Shown here: positions 1 to 7,819 of the stretch, piece after piece
How positions within the stretch are numbered: the stretch's first letter is position 1
Layout: every line of letters starts with the position of its first letter
Origin: Planctomycetota bacterium
Lineage (GTDB): Bacteria; Planctomycetota; Planctomycetia; Pirellulales; Pirellulaceae
Assembly: GCA_026692885.1 (NCBI GenBank)
Contig: JAPLNJ010001226.1
Location: 1-34,571 of the forward strand
Direction of reading: 5' to 3'
DNA: 34,571 nt
Position numbers and translations under genes: made by a program
The notes under the pieces: generated by a model
Databases searched by the model: none
Told to the model about the DNA's origin: nothing
Seen by the model: the letters and a program-made list of their open reading frames with translations, nothing else

Positions 1-1221
1 CAGGTCGCGGTTCATCTTGCTCAGATTGAAAAACTCCCCGGGCTTGAGTTCGAGTTTTTCCGTCAAATCCTGGGTTGGGAATTTCTCGTTGCCTACCAGC
101 GCGACGTTGCGGACTACGTACCGCTGTCCCTCGTCAATGACAAAGGTGATCGACAGCCACTTGCCAGACTCGCCGAATTCCAATTCCCGGCCGATGCGCG
201 CGTTAAAGTACCCCAGGCCGCGGTAGTAGGCGGTCAACCGCTCGATGTCTTCATCCAGCTTCTTGCGGTCGACCTTGCCGCCGATCAGGTACAAGAACCC
301 CGGCTTGGACTTGACTTGGGTTTTCAGCCGCTGCCCGGAGGCGATCTGATTGCCCACGAAACGGACTTCGGAGATCCGTTCCAAAAAGCCTTCGTTGACC
401 ATGAACACCGCACCTTTGTCGAGCGGCTTGTCGCCTTCCAGAATCGTGACCTGAGCCTTGGTGTAGCCTTTGGACTGATAGTGCTCCTCCAGCTTCCGCC
501 GGGCCTCTTCCACCGCGTAACGATTGAGCGGCTCGCCGACTTTCAACGCATCCTGTTTGGACAAGGCCTTGTCGCTGAGCGCTCGGTTCCCCAGGTATTT
601 GACGTAACGAATGGTGGGGCGTTCGAACACCTGGAACGTGACTGCGACCCCTTTGGGTGTGTTCTGGGTGTAAGATTTCACGTCATAGAACCGGCTGGTT
701 GACGCCAGTCGCCGCACGTCTGCCTGGACGAACTCTGGGTCGAACTCGCGGTCCTTACGGGTCTTGAGCAGCGCCTCGACCACATGCTGCTTGGTGGTCT
801 CGTTACCGATGATCTTGACGTCGGACACCAGGACTCTCGGCCCGGCGCCGGGCAGTGCCCGCGTCAGGGGCACGTCGGCCGGAGCGGCTGTTCCCGGACG
901 TGCAACTTCCGGCGTCGGCGGTCCCGGAGCTGCCAGGCTCTGTGGCGCCGGTAGTATCGGCGGCGTTAACTCGAAACCCTGCCGCGCCGGCGGCGTGGGA
1001 AACGTCGCCGGTAAGTAACTCGGCAGCGCGACGCCCGGCGACAGAGGCTCGGCCGATAGCGGTTCGGCCGGCAGGCGTCGTGGCATGTCGCCTGCCGCCG
1101 GTGCTGCCAAGGACGGCCCCGTTTGGGCCTGCGCCAAGGGCCTCTCGGCGACGGTCATGAAGATGAGCAGTGTCAGCCCAGCGCGAATTGCGGGCGCAGC
1201 GTCCGAGCGAATGCTAAGCAT
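1..1221 (-). CDS. bamA: BamA-like outer membrane assembly protein, N-terminal part (3' end off window)
   Basis: Open frame of 407 codons reaching the left edge, so the C-terminal beta-barrel is not visible. It starts with ATG at 1221, followed by a hydrophobic signal peptide (about residues 14-31), then a proline- and alanine-rich linker to about residue 125. Four POTRA-type repeats follow: from about 127 (VSDVKIIGNETT), about 207 (RPTIRYVKYLGNRAL), about 290 (ISEVRFVGNQ) and about 375 (VVRNVALVGNEKFP). The repeated pattern of a strand followed by a G-N turn is the POTRA hallmark. BamA folds beta-barrel proteins into the outer membrane; POTRA domains lie in the periplasm and receive substrates. 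The long low-complexity linker before the first POTRA is unusual next to proteobacterial BamA. A TamA or other Omp85 member is possible, since the barrel is missing. Family is confident, exact subfamily less so. Confidence 0.85.
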   Translation of the reverse strand, partial: MLSIRSDAAPAIRAGLTLLIFMTVAERPLAQAQTGPSLAAPAAGDMPRRLPAEPLSAEPLSPGVALPSYLPATFPTPPARQGFELTPPILPAPQSLAAPGPPTPEVARPGTAAPADVPLTRALPGAGPRVLVSDVKIIGNETTKQHVVEALLKTRKDREFDPEFVQADVRRLASTSRFYDVKSYTQNTPKGVAVTFQVFERPTIRYVKYLGNRALSDKALSKQDALKVGEPLNRYAVEEARRKLEEHYQSKGYTKAQVTILEGDKPLDKGAVFMVNEGFLERISEVRFVGNQIASGQRLKTQVKSKPGFLYLIGGKVDRKKLDEDIERLTAYYRGLGYFNARIGRELEFGESGKWLSITFVIDEGQRYVVRNVALVGNEKFPTQDLTEKLELKPGEFFNLSKMNRDL

Positions 1222-1416
1222 CGGTGATTCTGCCCTGTGTTGACGTGGGGAGCGAGATAAGTTCCAGGTCCATTTGAGGGTCGCAAAGAAATACAGAAAG
1301 TCGCCGCCGCCGACAAGGCGAATTCGTGCTCCCGGCACTCAGGATCAGCAAAATTTATCTTCGTTCGCGTCAGCGGGTCACCGCTAGCACCCAACAGGCG
1401 AGCGAGGGACATGGTT

Positions 1417-1446
1417 CCCCTCGCCCCTGAGTACGGGGGCGAGGGG
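1417..1446. repeat. G/C-rich hairpin between bamA and the SYLF gene
   Basis: An 11-nt arm CCCCTCGCCCC (1417-1427) pairs perfectly with GGGGCGAGGGG (1436-1446) around an 8-nt loop. It lies between divergent genes, so it is not a terminator for either; a small palindromic interspersed repeat is the more likely reading. The rest of 1222-1590 holds only the promoter candidate and the ribosome binding site of the next gene. Confidence 0.55.
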
Positions 1447-1481
1447 AGAAAAACCGGGCCGCGGGTGCGGGCATTTCGACA

Positions 1482-1510
1482 TTGTTGCTATCGCAGGTAA
1501 CGGATAGAAT
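1482..1510 (+). promoter_or_regulatory. Candidate sigma70-type promoter of the SYLF gene
   Basis: TTGTTG (1482-1487) and TAGAAT (1505-1510) are separated by 17 nt, about 80 nt before the likely start of the downstream gene. The -10 box matches the consensus at five of six positions and the -35 is weaker. Seen by eye only; no transcription data. Confidence 0.35.
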
Positions 1511-1590
1511 CCTCTCCACTTCGGTACGCAGCCAAGCGGGCTGTGACGGCCGGGGCGTCCAGGAAATCGCAGGCAGGGAGGCAACTAGCC

Positions 1591-2715
1591 GTGAGAATGT
1601 CACTTCGACTCAGTGTTTGCGTCAGTATTCTCGTCACGGTCCTACCGTTCGCGACCGTCCGCGGCCAGTCGCCCGAAGCGGCGACCGTGGACGCCGCGAT
1701 TACGGTCATGGACGAGATCATGGCAGTCCCGAACAAGAAGATCCCCCACTCCCTGCTGGCGGACGCCCAAGGGCTGGCCATTATCCCGAACATGGTCAAG
1801 GGCGGTTTCATCGTCGGAATTCGGCACGGCCGTGGTCTGGTCGTAGTCCGAGACGAACAGGGAACCTGGAAGCCGCCGGTGTTCGTCAGCTTGACGGGCG
1901 GCAGCGTCGGCTGGCAGGCCGGCCTGCAGGCCACGGACGTGATCCTGGTCTTCAAGACGCGTAAGAGTATCGACGGATTGATGCGCGGCAAGTTCACGAT
2001 CGGTGCGGATGCCGCGGTGGCGGCCGGTCCCGTTGGCCGTCAAGCTGCTGCGGCGACGGATGCCAGCCTGGGTGCGGAGATCCTTTCGTACTCTCGCAGT
2101 CGCGGCCTGTTTGCCGGTGTGTCGCTGGATGGCTCCGCGCTGCAAATCGATCAGGCTGCGAATCAGGCCTATTATCAAGGCACGGGCTACAGCCCGAACG
2201 TTTCGCAACCCGGCCAGCCCGCCCAATTACCGCCGTCGACCGTTAAGCTGCTTGAATCAATCGTCCGCTATACCTCGACGCCGGACGCCGTTCCGGCGAA
2301 CGTTGCGGCTACGTCAGCCGCTTCGCCCACCACACCTGTGACGGCCATGCCGCTGCTGGCGAATGCCGGCGGGCAGGCTGATGCAGCCATCCGCCAGCAG
2401 TTGGGTGTGGCTTCGCAAAAACTGCAGGGTCTGTTGGACGAGAACTGGAAGCAGTATCTCGCCCTGCCAAACGGAACCGCTCCGGGCGGGCCACCGCCAA
2501 CACTTGAGGCGTTGACGGAATCGCTGACGCGATTCGACTCGATCACCAAAGATCCGCGGTATGTAGCGCTGACTCAACGGCCCGAGTTTCAGGCCGTCCA
2601 GAACTTGCTGCGGCAATACCTGAACAGCCGCAAAACGGTCAGCAGCGCCGGCTTGAGCTTCCCCACGCTGCCAATTCCGCCGGGCCTTCAACCCGCCAAT
2701 AGCCCGCGCTACTAG
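1591..2715 (+). CDS. Secreted SYLF-domain (Ysc84-like) lipid-binding protein
   Basis: 374 residues from GTG at 1591. This start is chosen because GGGAGG (1576-1581) sits 9 nt upstream and the product then opens directly with a signal peptide ending near VRG-QSP; an ATG at 1597 is the alternative. The SYLF core spans about residues 35-205, with the typical run LLADAQGLAIIPNMVKGG, then GGSVGWQAGLQATDVILVF, and later SRSRGLFAGVSLDG. SYLF domains bind phosphoinositides or other lipids in eukaryotes; in bacteria most are exported and their role is poorly known. The C-terminal 160 residues are proline-, alanine- and glutamine-rich at first, then helical, and match no family I recognise. The gene stands alone, divergent from bamA and convergent with the flavoprotein gene. 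Confidence 0.85.
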   Translation: MRMSLRLSVCVSILVTVLPFATVRGQSPEAATVDAAITVMDEIMAVPNKKIPHSLLADAQGLAIIPNMVKGGFIVGIRHGRGLVVVRDEQGTWKPPVFVSLTGGSVGWQAGLQATDVILVFKTRKSIDGLMRGKFTIGADAAVAAGPVGRQAAAATDASLGAEILSYSRSRGLFAGVSLDGSALQIDQAANQAYYQGTGYSPNVSQPGQPAQLPPSTVKLLESIVRYTSTPDAVPANVAATSAASPTTPVTAMPLLANAGGQADAAIRQQLGVASQKLQGLLDENWKQYLALPNGTAPGGPPPTLEALTESLTRFDSITKDPRYVALTQRPEFQAVQNLLRQYLNSRKTVSSAGLSFPTLPIPPGLQPANSPRY

Positions 2716-2859
2716 CCCCAGACGCGGATCGCGATCGTAGAGTGCATCGAGCCAGCGATTTTGCTTGCTACAACGGCGCTCGGCAAGCGTTGGCCAAGGT
2801 TGCACGCAGGGCATCGTCATGTGCTGCTGGCGACAATGCACCAAGGGGGGGGCGAATTT

Positions 2860-2887
2860 GGTACATCGGCGCAGCGCTTGATGTACC
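2860..2887. terminator. Hairpin between convergent genes
   Basis: GGTACATC (2860-2867) and GATGTACC (2880-2887) form an 8-bp perfect inverted repeat around a GC-rich 12-nt loop. It abuts the stop codon of the leftward flavoprotein gene and lies about 145 nt after the stop of the SYLF gene. There is no clear T-run, so termination is only suggested by position. Confidence 0.35.
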
Positions 2888-4654
2888 CTACCTGAACCAC
2901 ACGCGGATCGTGATCGCCAAGAGCACCAAGGCAGTAGCCACCAGATCCTGGCGGCTGACCCGGTCGCTGTGACCGTGGAACCGCAAGAAGTTCAACAACG
3001 CTCCGGTCGGACAGCCGTAACGGCAGTAGGCCATGGGTACAAACCACGCCGCGAGCAGACCGACCGCCGCCACGGTCAGGCTTGCCCTGCCGGCGATGCG
3101 GAACAGGTAGGCATCGAACGGCTCAAGGGCCGCTAAGTTAAACGGCCAGTGCAACAGCGCCACCAGCAGCACCCCCAGCAAGAGCCAGGCGGGCAGCGTC
3201 TGCAGGGCATGACCCAGCCACCGCGGCACGTGCAGCTGCCAAGCCCGTGAGCGCGGGAGGGTCAGACGGTGCAACAACTGCTGAGCCGCGCCGTGGGGAC
3301 AGAGCTGGTGACAATAGACCTGTTTCCGTGTCAGCAGCGGTATCAGGAACGTGACGACGACTAACAGGCACAGCCCGGGAGCAAACCGCCACGCGGATCC
3401 GCTTTGGGCCCAACCCACCAGTAGCGTCTGCGAGATCATGTCGCCGTGCAGCACGCCTAAGTATCCGATCAGCAGCAGTTGGAAGCCGATCCGCACCCGC
3501 CGCCTGCCGCGCAGATTGGTAAAGGCCAATAGTAAACCGCCCGCGATCAACAGCGCCGTGCCGACATCACGCGTGGCGACAATCACCTGCGGTCTCGGCG
3601 CGAGTGGGGCGACCGTCCGCAGCCGGCCCGCCGTGGCCACCAACCCGCGAGCCATCGCCAGACTGGTCATCGTCGCGCCTGAAACGCCCTCCACACCCGC
3701 CTCCTGGAGATCCAATTCCGCCAGTTCGTCGAGACGCTTACCATGGAACGACTGCAGGAAGTGCGGTTCGTCCCTGACCCAGCCGACATACATTTCCGTT
3801 TCGTAGCTCTGGCGAACCGCGATGCCCGCGACGCGGTCCTGCGGGTCCAACGCGAGCAGCGTGTCGGTCGGCCCCTGAAAACCGATCAGGTTGTCGCTGA
3901 TCGGCGAAGTGCGGGCGAGCGAACCGAGCCGCTGCCCGGCCGCGTCTTGGACTTCCGACACCGCCGTCAGGTCGGCGCGCGCGGTCAGGCGCACGGCCTG
4001 CGGGAAAAAACGTTTCGCGTCGTCCAGGTTGAGCGGAGCGGGAAAACGATACGAGTGCGGCGCGCCGCCCAGTCGTCGGACGACGCCTTCCGCAATCGCC
4101 AGGCTGGTCAGCGTGGCCCCGGAAACGCCGTCGAGATCTCGTTTGTGCTGGGCCTCTTCCCAGGTCAGCCCGTTGAACGATTTCAGAAACTGTGGGTCGT
4201 TCAGCACGACCTGGGCGTGTTCCGGAGTATCGCCGCAGTCGAGCACCTCCAGGCCCAGAATCCGCCCCTGCTCGTCCAACGCGATCAACGTGTTGGTCGG
4301 TCCGGAATAGCCGATGACCTGATCCGAGGCAGGCGCGGTCTGGACGACGAAGCCGAGCGGGTTTCCTTGGGCATCGACCACCGTCCGGCCGCCATGTTCC
4401 GGGCGCCAGTCGGCAAACTGGACGGCCTCCGGAAAGAATCGCTGCACGCGGTCCCAGGTGATCGCGGACAGTCCTTGATGTTGCGTCTGCGCGCGAAACC
4501 GCAGGTGTTGCTGTCGGATCAGTACCACGATCAGGACGAACAGGCCCCAACGACAGAGATGCAGCACGCGTTGCCGGACGCGGCGCGGGCGCGCGGCGAT
4601 CGACGGACGGGTGCCGGTGGAGGCTGAGGGGGTGGGCATTTCGGCAGACGACAA
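2888..4654 (-). CDS. Membrane protein with two FMN-binding domains and NosR-like CxxxCP motifs
   Basis: 588 residues from TTG at 4654, chosen because AGGAG lies 6 nt upstream; ATG at 4639 is the alternative, and the frame stays open upstream into a palindromic repeat. A first membrane helix near residues 35-48 is followed by two tandem extracytoplasmic FMN-binding domains. Each ends in the flavinylation motif of the RnfG/NqrC/NosR family: DGVSGATLTS (SGAT at about 178) and EGVSGATMTS (SGAT at about 325). The threonine is where ApbE-type transferases attach FMN covalently. About five further membrane helices follow, carrying YCHQLCPHG (Cys 448 and 452) and YCRYGCPTG (Cys 544 and 548), the paired CxxxCP motifs of NosR/NirI-type proteins. 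The C-terminal ferredoxin domains of NosR are absent. Likely role: moving electrons between membrane carriers and periplasmic partners. No nos genes are nearby and the partner is unknown. Confidence 0.85.
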   Translation of the reverse strand: MSSAEMPTPSASTGTRPSIAARPRRVRQRVLHLCRWGLFVLIVVLIRQQHLRFRAQTQHQGLSAITWDRVQRFFPEAVQFADWRPEHGGRTVVDAQGNPLGFVVQTAPASDQVIGYSGPTNTLIALDEQGRILGLEVLDCGDTPEHAQVVLNDPQFLKSFNGLTWEEAQHKRDLDGVSGATLTSLAIAEGVVRRLGGAPHSYRFPAPLNLDDAKRFFPQAVRLTARADLTAVSEVQDAAGQRLGSLARTSPISDNLIGFQGPTDTLLALDPQDRVAGIAVRQSYETEMYVGWVRDEPHFLQSFHGKRLDELAELDLQEAGVEGVSGATMTSLAMARGLVATAGRLRTVAPLAPRPQVIVATRDVGTALLIAGGLLLAFTNLRGRRRVRIGFQLLLIGYLGVLHGDMISQTLLVGWAQSGSAWRFAPGLCLLVVVTFLIPLLTRKQVYCHQLCPHGAAQQLLHRLTLPRSRAWQLHVPRWLGHALQTLPAWLLLGVLLVALLHWPFNLAALEPFDAYLFRIAGRASLTVAAVGLLAAWFVPMAYCRYGCPTGALLNFLRFHGHSDRVSRQDLVATALVLLAITIRVWFR

Positions 4655-4682
4655 ACCTGTCTCCTGTTCTTCTTGTGCAGAC

Positions 4683-4797
4683 CCCACGGATGGCAAGGCC
4701 GGCCCACGGATGTCTTTCTGGTTCGGTCTTCATCCGTGCTCTGGCTCTGCCATCCGTGCGGGACACAACACCTGGAAGATCCAGACTGTGAGTCACT
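4683..4797. repeat. Long palindromic repeat, copy 1 (loop inverted relative to copy 2)
   Basis: Arms at 4683-4712 and 4731-4760 are inverted repeats with about 6 mismatches in 30, around an 18-nt loop. The right arm and the flank to about 4797 (GGAAG, then GTGAGTCA) match the copy at 9606-9712. The loop matches the reverse complement of the loop in that copy at 14 of 18 positions. The repeat lies directly upstream of the flavoprotein gene. Confidence 0.8.
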
Positions 4798-4810
4798 AGG
4801 ACATTTATGC

Positions 4811-4847
4811 TTTACGCACAAGGGCCAAAATACCGTTTGGTGCTAGT
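4811..4847. repeat. 37-bp direct repeat, copy 1
   Basis: Matches 5057-5093 at 32 of 37 positions, beginning TTTACGC and ending ACCGTTTGGTGCTAGT. The two copies flank the perfect inverted repeat at 4921-5016. A partial third copy lies at 18481-18502. Confidence 0.75.
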
Positions 4848-4863
4848 ACCAAACGGTTTTTTT
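4832..4863 (+). terminator. Terminator-like hairpin with T-run
   Basis: ACCGTTTGG (4832-4840) pairs with CCAAACGGT (4849-4857) around an 8-nt loop and is followed by seven T residues on the + strand. It has the form of an intrinsic terminator, but no rightward gene ends just upstream. It is built from the 37-bp repeat plus an inverted half-copy, so its origin may be the repeat and not a transcription unit. Confidence 0.5.
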
Positions 4864-4920
4864 CGGTGGGAGTGGCAAGAATGAAGTTTAACGTTGTCGC
4901 CTGGACGGGGCTTGCCGCGA

Positions 4921-5016
4921 GGGCTCAGACGTACAGAATTCAAAATTGGCGGTTTGGCGACTTTGCCAAGTCAGAGTGGTTTGTCCGCCAATTTTGAATT
5001 CTGTACGTCTGAGCCC
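4921..5016. mobile_element. MITE-like palindromic element with perfect 32-bp arms
   Basis: Arms 4921-4952 (starting GGGCTCAGACGTACAGAATT) and 4985-5016 are exact reverse complements over 32 nt. The 32-nt centre contains a small nested hairpin (TTGGC, GACTTT, GCCAA). The element is 96 bp, noncoding and AT-richer than its surroundings. No target-site duplication is clear. It could be a MITE moved by a transposase elsewhere, or a REP/BIME-type unit. It lies in the 4655-5088 interval, which otherwise holds only the repeats listed. Confidence 0.7.
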
Positions 5017-5056
5017 TTCCTGGGGCCCGGCACTGCGGAACCGTGAAATTGCATTC

Positions 5057-5093
5057 TTTACGCGCCAGGACCAAGAAACCGTTTGGTGCTAGT
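5057..5093. repeat. 37-bp direct repeat, copy 2, overlapping the stop of the HzsA-like gene
   Basis: Second copy of the repeat at 4811-4847. Its CTA (5089-5091, read on the - strand as TAG) is the stop codon of the HzsA-like gene, so the repeat begins inside that gene's end. Confidence 0.75.
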
Positions 5094-7557
5094 CGCGATC
5101 GGCTTGCTCCTGGTCCTCGATCTGCTTCCGCTTGGCGAACGTCTTGGCATAGGCTTCCTGCTCGGCCAGGGACCAGGTGTTGGCTTCCAGGTAGTCGCCG
5201 CAATAGGGCACCAACAAGTCGATCCAACAGGCCAGCTTGTCCCGTTCTTCTTCCGCCAGCTGGACGCCTTCGTGGCCATTGGCCAGCAAGGCCAGCAGCT
5301 GGCTGGTGCCCGCGCCGCGATGGTACGGCCGCAACAAGGAGGGTTCGGACATGCAGTCGATCCAGTTGACCAGCGGGTGATTCCAGTCCCCGTTGGTACC
5401 CTGGGTATGCGTCAGGGCCAAGTACGAGCGGCTGAACTTGCGTTTCATCTTGTCCAACGTCACCAGCTCGCCAGAGAGATTCGGGGGCTTGGCTTGCTGG
5501 CCGGTATGACAGCTGGCGCACTGCCGATCCAGAATCGGCTGGATCTCACGGGCGAAACTGAAACCGCGCGGCGGTCCGTAGAAAGGTTCCAGGGTCCGGG
5601 GACCAGCCCGTAGTGCGAGCGCGGCCCCGCGCTGGGCCCGAGGCACGCTGTTCTTGTGTTCGTGGCAGCCCACGCAGGCTTGATTTTCGCCCGGCATCAG
5701 GGTGGTCCAACTCCGCATGGTCTGCACCGCATAGCCCTGCTCATCCAAAGCCTGGAAATAGACCGGCGTGCGCGCCGGCACGCGGAAGAACGCCGAGCCG
5801 TCCGCGTGAACCTGGGCCGTACCCAGGACGACTTTCACGTCCCACGCACCGTTGGCAATCGCGATGGGCGTGGTGACCTCGGAGCTGCCGCCGCGGCCTT
5901 CCTGATGCGCGCTGCCGATCGCGCTCGCCCGATACTGCAAACCGACCACGCGCAACTTCTTGATCGTGCCGCGCACCACGCCGCGCAGCCCGAGCCCCTC
6001 GTAGACATCCTGCAGGAAGAACGTGCCGGTGTCCTGACGATAATCCACGGAACTCGCCCGCTCGTGGTATTCGCGACGAGCGGCCAGCGGTACGATCTGC
6101 TGGCAGCCGATGCCTTCGCCCGCTTCCTGGCCCTCCACCAGCAGCTCCCGGCGGCCGTCCTGGTCCATGCAGTAGATGTTGAACCGACCGAGTGTGCCAT
6201 CCGGTGCCGGCAGGGCCAGAGTCACCAGAAAACGGTCGGTATCCACCGGATAAGGATATTGGAACTGATTGCCGCCCAGTCCGTACCGGTCCACTTGGAT
6301 CGGCTCCGTCTGGCGGACCGGGGCGATCAGTTGCACGCCCTGACCTTCCTGACGGCCGACGGCCGGATCGATCACCGCCAGCTTGCCGTGGGCGGGCGTG
6401 TGATGCCCGGTCAGGATCGCCAGGACCTGGCAGGTACCGGGGATTTTGCGGGCCTGCATGATATTGGTCGGGAACCAGGAGTTATTGCCATAGAATTCCC
6501 GCTGGTCGGTGCCGTCGGTATTCATCTGGAACAGGGGCTGCGGAAAGATCTGGCCGCGGTCGCTGTATTCCCAGCGCGTGTACAGCACCCGGCCGTCGTC
6601 CGTGACGGTCGGGAAGACCGTGTGCACTTGATCAAAGCCGACCCGCCGCGTCCGTCGGCCATCGCCGTCGATCAGGTAGAAGTTGCTGACTTCGACCCAG
6701 TTGCAATCCACCGACTGAAAGCAGCGGGTCAAGTTGAACAGGATCTGTCCGTCCGGCAGGTAGACCCCTTCGTAGTCGGCGATGCCGGGGCCCGCCGTCA
6801 GCTGACGGATGTCCCCGGTCGCGACCTCCATTTCATACAGGTGGTAGTCGTCCTGGCGGTCCGACTTCTTCCACGCAAACAGAATCCGTCGGCCGTCGTA
6901 AGACACGTCGGGGTTGCGCAGCGTGCCACCGGGGTCGGCCAGCAGCGTCCGCACCTGACCGTAGTTTCCCTGCAGCTCCAGGACTTGTAGCGACGCCCCC
7001 GGAGCGAAGAAGCGATACGCGCGAGCGTTGGATAGCGCCTCGGTGTACTTGTAGCTGTCCTTGATGTGCCGGTGTTGGTTGAATACGAATTGTCGCCAGC
7101 GCGCCACCAGCGGTGCCAGGCGTTGCGTGCGGCGCAACTCGCAGGCCCGCAGGTACAACACGCGCCAGGGGCCATCGCCGCCGGGCGTCCCGGCTTGAAC
7201 GAGCCGGTCCAACGTCGCCCGGAGCGGCTGCCCGGCTGCTCCGAGTTCCTGCAACACGCGATCGATCATCCGCTGTTCGACGACCGCGTCGACCTCGCTC
7301 AAGAAGCATGCGAGGTGTTCCAGTACCGGGGCGTCCGGCTTCGACTCCGGAGCCGGGAGATGTTCGTCCCGCCACTGCTGCTTCTGCCGTTCCAAGGCCT
7401 CGGGCAACGGGATGCTCATGTAATCTTGGAGCATCCAATCGCGGACGACGGACTCCCGCGCGGCAGCCTCGTGCGGGTCGGCAGGTGCCTGGGCGGCGAA
7501 GCCCTGGATCGCCCCCAGCAGCAGCAGGACCACCGCAGCCGATCTGCGTCTTACCAT
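5089..7557 (-). CDS. HzsA-related exported di-heme cytochrome c with beta-propeller
   Basis: 822 residues from ATG at 7557. GAGG lies 7 nt upstream and the product opens with a clear signal peptide (MVRRRSAAVVLLLLGAIQGF). Residues about 190-540 carry TolB/PD40-like propeller blades (for example PDVSYDGRRILFAWKKSD and YLPDGQILFNLTR). The C-terminal region has two c-type heme motifs, CVGCH (628-632) and CASCH (680-684). The architecture matches planctomycete proteins related to the hydrazine synthase alpha subunit. Hydrazine synthase itself is unlikely: the HzsB and HzsC partners are absent, and the position four residues after the first heme histidine is Asn, where the true enzyme is reported to use Tyr as a heme ligand. 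An exported electron carrier or redox enzyme is the cautious reading; the substrate is unknown. The stop codon lies inside a repeat. Confidence 0.85.
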   Translation of the reverse strand: MVRRRSAAVVLLLLGAIQGFAAQAPADPHEAAARESVVRDWMLQDYMSIPLPEALERQKQQWRDEHLPAPESKPDAPVLEHLACFLSEVDAVVEQRMIDRVLQELGAAGQPLRATLDRLVQAGTPGGDGPWRVLYLRACELRRTQRLAPLVARWRQFVFNQHRHIKDSYKYTEALSNARAYRFFAPGASLQVLELQGNYGQVRTLLADPGGTLRNPDVSYDGRRILFAWKKSDRQDDYHLYEMEVATGDIRQLTAGPGIADYEGVYLPDGQILFNLTRCFQSVDCNWVEVSNFYLIDGDGRRTRRVGFDQVHTVFPTVTDDGRVLYTRWEYSDRGQIFPQPLFQMNTDGTDQREFYGNNSWFPTNIMQARKIPGTCQVLAILTGHHTPAHGKLAVIDPAVGRQEGQGVQLIAPVRQTEPIQVDRYGLGGNQFQYPYPVDTDRFLVTLALPAPDGTLGRFNIYCMDQDGRRELLVEGQEAGEGIGCQQIVPLAARREYHERASSVDYRQDTGTFFLQDVYEGLGLRGVVRGTIKKLRVVGLQYRASAIGSAHQEGRGGSSEVTTPIAIANGAWDVKVVLGTAQVHADGSAFFRVPARTPVYFQALDEQGYAVQTMRSWTTLMPGENQACVGCHEHKNSVPRAQRGAALALRAGPRTLEPFYGPPRGFSFAREIQPILDRQCASCHTGQQAKPPNLSGELVTLDKMKRKFSRSYLALTHTQGTNGDWNHPLVNWIDCMSEPSLLRPYHRGAGTSQLLALLANGHEGVQLAEEERDKLACWIDLLVPYCGDYLEANTWSLAEQEAYAKTFAKRKQIEDQEQADRD

Positions 7558-7577
7558 CCCGTACCTCGCTTCAATTC

Positions 7578-7676
7578 TCACAGGCGTTTGATGCGGATGT
7601 TGTGGTAACGGACGAACTGTTTCGTGAAATCGCCGCCGCCATGCACCTGCAGTCCGATACTGCCTTTGTCGGGGAG
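7578..7676 (-). pseudogene. 3' remnant of a DUF1080 (3-keto-disaccharide hydrolase) gene
   Basis: Reading leftward, 32 codons and a stop encode LPDKGSIGLQVHGGGD followed by FTKQFVRYHNIRIKRL. This is the typical C-terminus of DUF1080 (PF06439) proteins, which end in the pattern G-x-I-x-L-Q-x-H-G-G and then a strand with IRIK. The frame continues upstream for some codons, but the sequence no longer resembles the family and no start region is present. It ends 20 nt before the HzsA-like start codon, on the same strand, so it appears to be what is left of a former upstream operon partner. DUF1080 enzymes act on 3-keto sugars made by Gfo/Idh/MocA oxidoreductases, which fits the rest of the window. 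Confidence 0.65.
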
Positions 7677-7819
7677 GCGTGTTGCGGCGCAGCACGCGAT
7701 TCGAGGACCCGCTATTCTCCCAGAAACAACAAGGGGTGCACAAGCAGAGCGCGCGGAGTTGATTCTTTTCTCAGTTAGAAATCCACACAGCGATCATTGA
7801 CCGGCTGCTGCAGAAGAGT

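Noticed and set aside
2888..4654. True NosR of a nitrous-oxide reductase operon.
   Set aside because: There are two FMN-binding domains where NosR has one, the C-terminal iron-sulfur domains are missing, and no nosZ, nosD or nosL gene is nearby.
3738..4796. A 352-codon - strand frame starting within the palindromic repeat upstream of the flavoprotein gene.
   Set aside because: It is out of frame with the FMN-binding protein and encodes an arginine-rich low-complexity product; its start lies in repeat DNA. The frame at 8667-9716 starts in the other repeat copy and is rejected for the same reason.
5089..7557. Hydrazine synthase and therefore an anammox bacterium.
   Set aside because: No HzsB or HzsC partner is present, the tyrosine reported as heme ligand is absent, and the surrounding genes are for carbohydrate use. 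Related proteins appear widely in ordinary planctomycetes.
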